Below, piece by piece: positions 14,815 to 20,317 of a stretch of DNA of 21,413 nucleotides. The DNA lies in the NCBI GenBank assembly GCA_035530195.1, contig DATKVG010000091.1, positions 1 to 21,413 on the forward strand. Direction: 5' to 3'. The first letter of the stretch is position 1, and every line of letters begins with the position of its first letter. Both the position numbers and the translations under genes were made by a program. The stretch comes from JAPLKX01 sp035530195. Lineage in GTDB: Bacteria > Hydrogenedentota > Hydrogenedentia > Hydrogenedentales > SLHB01. Under the pieces are notes generated by a model. It was not told the origin of the DNA and ran no database searches. It saw nothing but the letters and a program-made list of their open reading frames with translations.

Positions 14815-16152
14815 TTAAAGTCTCCACGGGCTCCGCATGCTCCGCGACACCATCCGGTTCGCCTCATCATCATCCACAAACCGCTCCGAAACCGGCTCCC
14901 ACGTCACCGGACGCCGCAACCGGATCGCAATATCCGAGATATGACACAAAATGTCCGACTGCACAGACTCGTCGATCGGGGACACCGTCTCACCGCCCGT
15001 CAGGATGCACTCCACCAGGTTCCCCGCGTGATGACGGCTGCGCCGCAGCCGGATGTCGCTGTCCTTGAACCTAACCTTCAGCAGCTTCTCGTCCGACACA
15101 TTGATGTGGCTCCTGTCAACGTGCACCCACCCCTCCGTCCCCTCGAACGCCGTCCCGTGCCCCGTCGTCCTCCTGTACCGCGCGTCCCACGCCGGCCGTT
15201 GCGGCAGCCCCGTAAAATTGATCGCCACACCGCTCCGCCGGTACTTCAGCGTCACGTCCCAATTCGTCGCCGTATCGCAAAACCCGTCCCGCGGAAACAC
15301 GCCCGTTCCCGAAACCTCCACCGGCCCCTCGAGCGCCTTCCCACCGCCCCACCACGCGATGTCGATCGGGTGGATGCCCCAACCCGCAATAAAACCCAAC
15401 GCATAATCCGAATTAAACCACCACAACGAGTTCTCGCACCGGTTCGGCGTGTGCGGTACCATCGGCGCCGGGCCTATCCACATCTCATAATCCAAACCGT
15501 CCGGCGGCGGGCACGGCTCGAGTGAACCCCCGCTCGAACTGCCTGGAGCCCACACATTGATCTCTTTCAGCTCACCGATATATCCGTTGATTGCCAGCTC
15601 GCACGCCTGCCGAAACTGATCGCCCGAACGCTGCTGCGTCCCAAACTGAAACTTCACACCGTGCTCCTGAACCGCCTTCCGCAGCGTCTGGTCCTCCGCC
15701 ACGCTCACACCCAGCGGCTTCTCCACGTACACGCTCTTCCCCGCACGCACCGCCGCCAGCGCCGCCAGAACGTGCCAATGATCCGGCGTCGCAACCGTCA
15801 CCGCGTCAATATCCCCCCGCGCCAGCAACTCCCGAAAATCAGTGTACGCCGCGCAACCCCCGTCCCCGTAATAATCGTCCACCCGCTTCTTCACCCCCTC
15901 CCGAACCCAACGCTTCACGTCACAGACCGCCACCACCTGCGCATCCGGCCGCCCCAAAAAATTACCCATCACACCGCTGCCCTGCGGCCCCACGCCGATG
16001 CTCCCCATCACAACACGGTTGCTCGGCGACGGGCGACCGTCCAGCCCAAGCGCCGACGACGGCACGATCGCCGGAAACACCAAACCGCCCGCGACGCCTC
16101 CCGCGGTCCTTCCCAGAAAACTACGGCGCGTGATCTTCTTGTTTTGCCCCAT
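14815..16152 (-). CDS. Tat-exported Gfo/Idh/MocA-family oxidoreductase
   Basis: The 445-residue protein begins with a twin-arginine signal (KITRRSFLG, residues 6-14) and a hydrophobic Ala/Gly stretch ending near VPSSALG (about 36), so it is exported folded, with cofactor, to the periplasm. The NAD(P)-binding Rossmann domain starts at GSIGVGPQGSG (50-60); TPDHWH (122-127) and YVEKP (142-146) are the conserved cofactor and Lys motifs of the family. The C-terminal sheet domain contains GWGIHPIDIAWWG, the usual His-containing active-site block. Such proteins oxidise or epimerise sugars and cyclitols; the substrate is unknown. ATG at 16152 is preferred over GTG at 16182 because GAGG lies at good spacing and the Tat motif is then close to the N-terminus. 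It converges with araD. Confidence 0.92.
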   Translation of the reverse strand: MGQNKKITRRSFLGRTAGGVAGGLVFPAIVPSSALGLDGRPSPSNRVVMGSIGVGPQGSGVMGNFLGRPDAQVVAVCDVKRWVREGVKKRVDDYYGDGGCAAYTDFRELLARGDIDAVTVATPDHWHVLAALAAVRAGKSVYVEKPLGVSVAEDQTLRKAVQEHGVKFQFGTQQRSGDQFRQACELAINGYIGELKEINVWAPGSSSGGSLEPCPPPDGLDYEMWIGPAPMVPHTPNRCENSLWWFNSDYALGFIAGWGIHPIDIAWWGGGKALEGPVEVSGTGVFPRDGFCDTATNWDVTLKYRRSGVAINFTGLPQRPAWDARYRRTTGHGTAFEGTEGWVHVDRSHINVSDEKLLKVRFKDSDIRLRRSRHHAGNLVECILTGGETVSPIDESVQSDILCHISDIAIRLRRPVTWEPVSERFVDDDEANRMVSRSMRSPWRL

Positions 16153-16228
16153 CTGCGGCCTCTTTTCTTTTCGTTGCACCACAAAACCTGATCCACAACC
16201 ATCCTATCCCAAACCCCGCCCCTCCGCA

Positions 16229-16300
16229 AAAAGCGAAAAACGGGGACTGACTCGCTTTTTTCGGCAGTTTGAAAAAAACGTGTCTGTCCCCGCTTTTCGC
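16229..16300. repeat. REP-like hairpin, GGGGACTGACTCGC type (copy 1)
   Basis: CGGGGAC (16241-16247) pairs with GTCCCCG (16286-16292), GAC with GTC inside, then a T-run pairs with an A-run around the loop GGCAGTTT. The outer flanks GCGAAAA and TTTTCGC extend the stem. It is the most degenerate of three copies in the window (others at 21268 and 21377). It lies between the oxidoreductase start and rplL in a 266-base gap that also holds the palindrome at 16335 and the heptamer pair at 16399. Confidence 0.75.
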
Positions 16301-16334
16301 GCTTTTCGCGCCGACTACTAACCCGCCAATTGTG

Positions 16335-16355
16335 GTGCGGGCGTCTCGCCTGCAC
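16335..16355. repeat. Short palindrome GTGCGGGCG-TCT-CGCCTGCAC
   Basis: A 9-bp stem with one mismatch around a three-base loop, downstream of rplL. It has no T-run, so it is not a standard terminator. From memory, this kind of GC-rich palindrome recurs between genes in several environmental lineages; that has not been verified here. Confidence 0.45.
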
Positions 16356-16398
16356 TTATTTCTGTTACTCCAGACTCCCGCCTGCTCTTCGATTCTTC

Positions 16399-16415
16399 CT
16401 ACAGCCTACAGCCTG
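16399..16415 (-). repeat. Tandem heptamer pair following rplL
   Basis: The plus strand reads CTACAGCCTACAGCCTG, two copies of CAGCCTN in tandem, four bases beyond the rplL stop. The same string (CTACAGCCTACAGCCTT) occurs just after the oxidoreductase stop at 14797-14813. In both places it follows a minus-strand TAA almost immediately. Confidence 0.55.
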
Positions 16416-16418
16416 TTC

Positions 16419-16811
16419 TTACACAACGCCCTTCACTTCGACCGTCGCGCCAACCTTTTCCAACGTCTCCTTGATGCGCTTCGCCTCTTCATCCGTAACC
16501 CCTTCCTTCACGGCCTTCGGCGCGCCGTCAACAAGGTCCTTCGCTTCCTTCAGACCCAGTCCCGTCAGCGCACGCACTTCCTTGATCACCTGGATTTTCT
16601 GCGACCCAATTTCCTTCAGGATCACATTAAACGAAGTCGGCGCCTCGTCCACCGGCGCCGCTTCCGCCGCCGCCATCGGCATCGCCCCCATCATCATCGG
16701 CGCAGCCGCCTGCACCCCAAACTTCTCCTCGAGCGCCTTCACCAGCTCGCTCAACTCGATTACCGTCAAACCGGAGATCTTCTCGATGATTTCATTCAAT
16801 GTCTTTGCCAT
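16419..16811 (-). CDS. rplL: Ribosomal protein bL12 (L7/L12)
   Basis: The 130-residue protein forms the flexible dimeric stalk of the 50S subunit that recruits translational GTPases. The N-terminal dimerisation helices (1-33), an Ala/Met/Pro-rich hinge (about 35-58) and the C-terminal globular domain (60-130) with GLGLKEAKDLVDGAPK (84-99) are all typical. The start has AAGG just upstream on the minus strand. It follows rplJ after 59 bases that contain a small GCGCC/GGCGC hairpin (16837-16851), common in this operon for setting the L12:L10 ratio. rpoB is not downstream; a repeat-rich gap and an unrelated gene follow instead. Expression is probably controlled through the L10 leader upstream of rplJ. 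Confidence 0.98.
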   Translation of the reverse strand: MAKTLNEIIEKISGLTVIELSELVKALEEKFGVQAAAPMMMGAMPMAAAEAAPVDEAPTSFNVILKEIGSQKIQVIKEVRALTGLGLKEAKDLVDGAPKAVKEGVTDEEAKRIKETLEKVGATVEVKGVV

Positions 16812-16870
16812 TTCGCCTTGCTTCCTTTTCTCTATAGCGCCCGAAAGGCGCGATCCTGGCGGCCTTGCGG

Positions 16871-17398
16871 TTAAGCGGCCGCCGCCTCTTCTTTCTGTTT
16901 CCGAATCTGATCCAACACACTTACCAGGTTACCCGGCACGCCGTTCAGCACCCCAACCAAATTCCGTAGCGGAGCCCCGATCGTCCACACCACCTGCGCC
17001 AACAATACCTCCTTCGCAAGAAGCGTCGCTAGCGATTCTGCCTGCAACTTCGTTATCGCACGGCCCTCCAGAATCCCTCCGTTCATCGCCACCACCTTCA
17101 CCTCCTTCGCAAACTCGCGGATCACTTTCGCCGGCGCAACCGGGTCGTTCGAAAAAGCCCACGCCGTCGGACCCTCCAACAGCCCCGCAACGCCCGTGAT
17201 CCCAAGCTCTTCCAGCGCACGCTTCACCAGCGTGTTCTTGTACACCTTGAACTCCACGCCTGCCGCACGAAGTTTCCGCCGCAGGTCCGTCACCTGCTCC
17301 ACCGTCACCCCCTTGTACTGCGTCGCGATCGCAACCACATGGCTCTGCAGACGCTCTTTCAGCTCCGCTACCGCCTCAATCTTCTCCGGTTTCAGCAA
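16871..17398 (-). CDS. rplJ: Ribosomal protein uL10
   Basis: The roughly 175-residue protein anchors L12 dimers on 23S rRNA. The N-terminal rRNA-binding domain is clear (ATQYKGVTVEQVTDLRRKLRAAGVEFKVYKNTLVKRALEEL in outline), and a long C-terminal helix ending KQKEEAAAA binds L12. No ATG is available near the start. The perfect Shine-Dalgarno AGGAGGTGA at 17405-17413 fits best with TTG at 17398 (nine bases after AGGAGG); TTG at 17404 would be only three bases away. Both give a normal N-terminus, and the choice shifts the protein by two residues. A 43-base L10-binding leader and a terminator hairpin lie upstream, so autoregulation by L10 is expected. The usual rplKA upstream and rpoBC downstream are absent. 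Confidence 0.96.
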   Translation of the reverse strand: MLKPEKIEAVAELKERLQSHVVAIATQYKGVTVEQVTDLRRKLRAAGVEFKVYKNTLVKRALEELGITGVAGLLEGPTAWAFSNDPVAPAKVIREFAKEVKVVAMNGGILEGRAITKLQAESLATLLAKEVLLAQVVWTIGAPLRNLVGVLNGVPGNLVSVLDQIRKQKEEAAAA

Positions 17399-17425
17399 AT
17401 CCAATCACCTCCTCTCAAGCCAATC

Positions 17426-17470
17426 TCGACAAAAACAAATTTCCCGCACATGTCGCTGACAGTGCGGGAA
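17426..17470 (-). terminator. Attenuator-like terminator in the rplJ leader
   Basis: On the minus strand TTCCCGCAC and GTGCGGGAA form a perfect 9-bp stem (17470-17441), extended by an inner TGTC/GACA stem and a three-base loop, followed by AAATTTGTTTTTG. It lies about 40 bases before the rplJ start with no upstream minus-strand gene to terminate, so it fits a leader attenuator. In B. subtilis, L10 bound to the leader favours such a terminator. Confidence 0.7.
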
Positions 17471-17489
17471 CAAACTATCTGTTCGCTAT

Positions 17490-17540
17490 CCGCGGTCTCG
17501 GCAGGCTATTAAGGCTCGCGCCACCGGCTGTCTTCGACAC
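17490..17540 (-). ncRNA. Ribosomal protein L10 leader (L10-L12 binding site)
   Basis: Read on the minus strand, 17536-17494 contains GAAGACAGCCGGTG, then GGC-GCGA-GCC (a GNRA-capped stem), TTAATA, and CCTGCCGAGACC. GACAG-N-NGGTG, the short hairpin, TTAA and CCTGCCGAG are the conserved pieces of the L10 leader known from rplJL operons (Rfam L10_leader type), including the kink-turn. It lies between the presumed promoter and the attenuator hairpin. Binding of the L10-L12 complex would lower rplJL expression. Confidence 0.85.
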
Positions 17541-17563
17541 GCTCCAGTAATTCCAGTTGCCAA

Positions 17564-17593
17564 ACCTTACCAAACACAACACCCCCATGTCAA
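17564..17593 (-). promoter_or_regulatory. Possible rplJL promoter
   Basis: On the minus strand a perfect TTGACA (17593-17588) is followed after 18 bases by TAAGGT (17569-17564), a weak -10. It lies just upstream of the L10 leader, so the leader would begin about 20 bases later. The -35 is strong but the -10 is poor. Confidence 0.4.
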
Positions 17594-17658
17594 ATCCCGC
17601 AACGCCCCGCCTGGGCAGGAGGTTCGATCCGTCCGATCCATACGCTCGGCTCCCCCCC

Positions 17659-17688
17659 TTGGCGTTCTCTACCGCTCTTTGCTACAAT
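17659..17688 (+). promoter_or_regulatory. Sigma-70-type promoter for the GspF-like gene
   Basis: TTGGCG (17659-17664) and TACAAT (17683-17688) are 18 bases apart. Initiation near 17695 would give a leader of about 40 bases before the ATG at 17734, supporting that start over longer in-frame versions. Confidence 0.6.
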
Positions 17689-17733
17689 GGCACACGCACA
17701 AAACCGCCGCGACAGGCACCGGGACAACCAAAC

Positions 17734-18747
17734 ATGGGCGTCTTCAGTTCGAAACTCTCCACTGCGGCACTCGTCGTCATGAGCCGCCAACTCGCCACCT
17801 CGTACAGCGCCGGAATACCCATCCTCCGTTCACTCGAGCTTGTCGGCCAGCACCTGCCACGCGGGCAAGGCCGAGAAGTGCTCGCCGCCATGCACGACGA
17901 CATCCAAAACGGCTCCACCCTCGGTAAGGCCGCCAACCGACAGGCCGCCGCGCTACCCCGGCTGTTCATCGAACTCGTCGCGTCCGGCGAAGTCGGCGGA
18001 AAACTCGACGTCATCCTGCGTGACCTCGCCGACTACTACGAAGACCGGCTCGCCATGCGACGAATGATCGTCCGCATAATGAGCTACCCCATGCTCCAAC
18101 TTGCCGCCGCGTGGTTCCTCGGCACATTTGCACTCCAGGCCATCAGCCAGGTAGGCAAAGCCTTCGATCTTGGGGCGTTTATCCGCAGCTACCTCCGATT
18201 TCAGGCTGGCGCCGCGCTCATCGCCGGAACACTCGTCCTCCTCGCCGTCGCACTGTCACGCGCAGGCGTCTTCAAATGGATCTGGGGCTACGTCGCCACC
18301 TACATGTGGCCCATCGCAAGCGTCACAAAAAAATTCGCCATGGCCAGGTTCTTCCGCAGCCTCTCCCTCCTCCTCGGCGCCGGTATGCCCATCACTCGAG
18401 CCGTCGAAAGCTCCGCAGCCGTCACCACAAATCCATACATCCAGCGCGACCTCTTGTCCGCCGTGCCCAGAATCATGGACGGACAGACCCTCGTCGCCGC
18501 GTTCGCACCATGCAAATACCTCACCCCACAGACCCGCGAAATGATGGTCGTCGGTGAAGAATCCGGAAACCTCGAAGCCATGCTCCGGAAAGCCTCCGAC
18601 TACGAACTCCAGGAAGCCAACCAAGCCGTCAACATCGCCACACGCGTCGGCGAGGTCGTCATCATACTTGGCGTGGGGGCCGTTGTCGGGTATATTGTGA
18701 TAACGTTTTACATGAAGTATCTGGGGCAATTCAATGAACTTCTTTGA
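17734..18747 (+). CDS. GspF/PilC-family inner-membrane protein (type II secretion / type IV pilus platform)
   Basis: The 337-residue product has two T2SSF repeats, about 13-135 and 202-325. Their matching parts are LATSYSAGIPILRSLEL with SGEVGGKLD (84-92), and FFRSLSLLLGAGMPITRAVE with VGEESGNLE (273-281). Hydrophobic segments at about 115-137, 155-177 and 305-328 give the usual three-helix topology. Such proteins form the membrane platform that couples the assembly ATPase to pseudopilin or pilin polymerisation. It is shorter than the usual 400 residues, with a reduced N-terminal region. An open frame extends back to 17557, but that part crosses the rplJ promoter and the proposed gspF-like promoter and is Pro/Arg-rich, so ATG 17734 is preferred. 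No ATPase or pilin gene is adjacent. It overlaps the next gene by 14 bases. Confidence 0.88.
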   Translation: MGVFSSKLSTAALVVMSRQLATSYSAGIPILRSLELVGQHLPRGQGREVLAAMHDDIQNGSTLGKAANRQAAALPRLFIELVASGEVGGKLDVILRDLADYYEDRLAMRRMIVRIMSYPMLQLAAAWFLGTFALQAISQVGKAFDLGAFIRSYLRFQAGAALIAGTLVLLAVALSRAGVFKWIWGYVATYMWPIASVTKKFAMARFFRSLSLLLGAGMPITRAVESSAAVTTNPYIQRDLLSAVPRIMDGQTLVAAFAPCKYLTPQTREMMVVGEESGNLEAMLRKASDYELQEANQAVNIATRVGEVVIILGVGAVVGYIVITFYMKYLGQFNELL

Positions 18748-19270
18748 TCAGAACATCGAACAAGAGCCCAAAGACCGCACAAAATGGTTGTGGCTCGGCA
18801 TCATCGCAGTCTTTGCCATCGCCGTCGCCGCACTCTGGCTCATCAGCCGTTCCGGGCCCGACGTCAGCCGCGTTCACGCAAAACACATCCTCATCAAATT
18901 CAACAAATCCGACCCCGTCGACCGTGCTCGAGCACTCCAACTCGTCAACGACCTCCGCGAACGTATCATGAAAGGCGAAAGCTTCAAAAAACTCGCCAGG
19001 GATTATTCAAACGATGAGTTCAGCAGCCCGCGCGGCGGCGACCTCGGCTACCAGCGCCGGGGCATGTTCGAACCCGCCTTCGAAGCCTACGTCTGGTCCG
19101 CCCCCCTCGACCAGTTAAGCGAAGTCATACAGACTTCCTACGGGTTCCACCTCATCACCGTCGTCGACCGGCATACGTCCGCCGCCGAAGCCTATGAGAT
19201 GGAACTCGAGAAAAAAGCCACGGAAACCGAAAAACCCGCACCCGCACCCAACCCCAAAACCCTGCCCTGA
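18734..19270 (+). CDS. Membrane-anchored parvulin-type peptidyl-prolyl isomerase
   Basis: The 178-residue product has a cytoplasmic N-terminus, one transmembrane helix (about 18-38) and a parvulin (rotamase) domain at about 47-146: VHAKHILIKF, a helix with GESFKKLARDYSND (81-94), RGGDLGYQRRGMFEPAFE (100-117) and TSYGFHLITVVDR (134-146). It is a small PpiC/PrsA-like folding catalyst facing the periplasm, lacking the SurA or PpiD N-terminal chaperone region. The charged Pro-rich tail (about 155-178) is probably flexible. The start lies inside the end of the GspF-like gene (14-base overlap), indicating coupled translation and perhaps a shared secretion role. C-ending codons dominate, as in its right-hand neighbours. 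Confidence 0.9.
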   Translation: MNFFDQNIEQEPKDRTKWLWLGIIAVFAIAVAALWLISRSGPDVSRVHAKHILIKFNKSDPVDRARALQLVNDLRERIMKGESFKKLARDYSNDEFSSPRGGDLGYQRRGMFEPAFEAYVWSAPLDQLSEVIQTSYGFHLITVVDRHTSAAEAYEMELEKKATETEKPAPAPNPKTLP

Positions 19271-19281
19271 AAACCCGGAAC

Positions 19282-19452
19282 TCACGTTTTCTGGTAAAAC
19301 TTCTGAAGGTTCTGGATAACCGAACTGAAATTGTCCCACGAGTTGAAAAACACGCTCATCAACATGATGATCACCGACTCAATCGTATCCAGCCCGGTGG
19401 TCAACCCCCCGCCGAATATCGACGCACGAGATATTACATGAATATGTTTCAT
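19282..19452 (-). CDS. Possible small protein (56 residues), unknown function
   Basis: An ATG-to-TGA frame encodes 56 residues starting MKHIHVISRASIFGGGL, with a hydrophobic segment (about 24-38, SVIIMLMSVFF) and an aromatic/Gln-rich tail ending KFYQKT. GGAAGG lies seven bases before the ATG. TTGACG-17-TAGAGT stands about 45 bases upstream. It converges with the parvulin gene, leaving only 11 bases between the two stops. The composition is protein-like, not low-complexity. I do not recognise it; it could be a small membrane protein or an amphipathic peptide. Its start overlaps the stop of a second tiny frame as ATGA. Evidence is signal-based only, with no homologue known to me. Confidence 0.5.
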   Translation of the reverse strand: MKHIHVISRASIFGGGLTTGLDTIESVIIMLMSVFFNSWDNFSSVIQNLQKFYQKT

Positions 19453-19553
19453 CGCTTAACCTTCCCAAGGCCGCTGACAAGCACCGGTTGCCCGCACACT
19501 CTACCACGCCACATGCCCACCGTCAACCAAACCGCCAAAACCAGCCCAGACAT
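19449..19553 (-). CDS. Possible 34-residue hydrophobic peptide upstream of the small protein
   Basis: ATG at 19553 to TGA at 19449 encodes MSGLVLAVWLTVGMWRGRV and a basic tail ending GKVKR. GGAGG lies seven bases before the ATG. The stop overlaps the start of the 56-residue frame as ATGA, an arrangement used by real gene pairs elsewhere in this window. However, the promoter-like TTGACG/TAGAGT lies inside this frame, so only one of the two readings may be right. It could be a leader peptide or chance. Confidence 0.25.
   Translation of the reverse strand: MSGLVLAVWLTVGMWRGRVCGQPVLVSGLGKVKR
19498..19526 (-). promoter_or_regulatory. Promoter-like site for the 56-residue gene
   Basis: On the minus strand TTGACG (19526-19521) and TAGAGT (19503-19498) are exactly 17 bases apart, matching a sigma-70 promoter at five of six and four of six positions. 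Initiation near 19490 would give a leader of about 38 bases containing the GGAAGG site. Confidence 0.5.
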
Positions 19554-19598
19554 AATACTCCCTCCCGTCCCCTTCGTTTCTCTGCCCCTTGCTTGCCC

Positions 19599-19679
19599 GA
19601 TCCGTCCGATCCGTCCGATCCGTCCGATCCGTCTGATCCGTCCGATCCGTCTGATCCGTCCGATCCGTCCGATAGGTCC
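19599..19679 (-). repeat. Nine-copy tandem array of a 9-bp unit (GGACGGATC on the minus strand)
   Basis: Eight exact-length units GATCCGTCC or GATCCGTCT fill 19599-19670, and a ninth decayed unit GATAGGTCC follows to 19679. On the minus strand the unit is GGACGGATC or AGACGGATC. The array is 75 bases before the gmhA-like start. Because nine is a multiple of three, every frame stays open and gives tripeptide repeats; there is no sign that these are translated. A 1.5-unit version of the same motif occurs at 17625-17638. Confidence 0.9.
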
Positions 19680-19702
19680 TCCGGACTTGTTTCGCTTGTC
19701 CC

Positions 19703-19737
19703 GTAATCTGTAATCTGTCCTTCGTAATCTGTAACTT
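19703..19737 (+). repeat. Heptamer repeat GTAATCT upstream of the isomerase gene
   Basis: GTAATCT occurs at 19703-19709 and 19710-19716 in tandem, again at 19724-19730, followed by GTAACTT (19731-19737). On the minus strand this reads CAGATTA repeated. It occupies the gap just before the ribosome binding site of the gmhA-like gene. Confidence 0.55.
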
Positions 19738-19753
19738 GCCCTTGGAGGCTCCA

Positions 19754-20317
19754 ATGAGTTTCAAAAAATACATGCACGACTTTCAGCACCTGCTCAATAC
19801 CATCGATGAAACCGAAGTCCTACGCCTCGGCGACGCCATCTGCGGCGCATACCGCGCCGGCCGTACCGTATTCGTCGTCGGAAACGGCGGCAGCGGCGCA
19901 AACGCATCACACCTCTGCGAAGACCTCGGAAAAGGCACCATCACCGATTTCGACAAACAAAAACGACTCCGCATCATCAGCCTTACCGACAACGCACCCT
20001 ACCTACTCGCTTGGGCCAACGACACCAGTTTCGAACGCATCTTCGTCGAACAACTCAAAAACCTCGCCCTGCCCGGCGACCTGCTCATCGCCATCAGCGG
20101 GTCCGGCAACAGCCCCAACATCCTCGCCGCTGTCGAATTCGCAAACACACTCGGCATGCGCACATTCGGCGTCACCGGCTACGACGGCGGAAAACTCCTC
20201 GGCTTCGCACAGGATTCCATCTACGTCAAAAGCTTCGACATGGGCATGGTCGAAGCCGCACACGGCGTCGTATTCCACTACCTCACCGGGCTCCTCAAAA
20301 CCAAGTTCGCACAATGA
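19754..20317 (+). CDS. gmhA: SIS-domain sugar-phosphate isomerase, GmhA-like
   Basis: The 187-residue protein is the size of GmhA, which converts sedoheptulose 7-phosphate to D-glycero-manno-heptose 7-phosphate, the first step to LPS core heptose. The SIS fold motifs are VGNGGSGANASH (42-53), SLTDN (76-80) and SGSGNSPN (115-122), which bind the sugar phosphate. EAAHGVVFHYLTG near the C-terminus aligns with the catalytic Glu/His region of GmhA (E167, H170 or H175). ATG 19754 with GGAGG five bases upstream is preferred to TTG 19736. The ROK kinase start overlaps its stop as ATGA, suggesting consecutive steps on one sugar. Other SIS isomerases (for example DiaA-like or hexose types) remain possible. 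Confidence 0.82.
   Translation: MSFKKYMHDFQHLLNTIDETEVLRLGDAICGAYRAGRTVFVVGNGGSGANASHLCEDLGKGTITDFDKQKRLRIISLTDNAPYLLAWANDTSFERIFVEQLKNLALPGDLLIAISGSGNSPNILAAVEFANTLGMRTFGVTGYDGGKLLGFAQDSIYVKSFDMGMVEAAHGVVFHYLTGLLKTKFAQ

Noticed and set aside
17557..17733. N-terminal extension of the GspF-like protein
   Set aside because: It overlaps the rplJ promoter and the proposed gspF-like promoter, is Pro/Arg-rich and precedes a normal GspF start.
19599..19679. CRISPR-like array
   Set aside because: Units are 9 bp and contiguous with no spacers, and no cas genes are present.
19438..19713. Open frames giving IRP, SDP, GRI or RTD tripeptide repeats
   Set aside because: They are the automatic result of a 9-bp tandem array being open in several frames on both strands, without ribosome binding sites or conserved flanks.
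20011..20313. 100-residue N-terminal extension of the ROK kinase
   Set aside because: It is the shadow of the isomerase gene in another frame; the kinase motif begins within 11 residues of the ATG at 20314.
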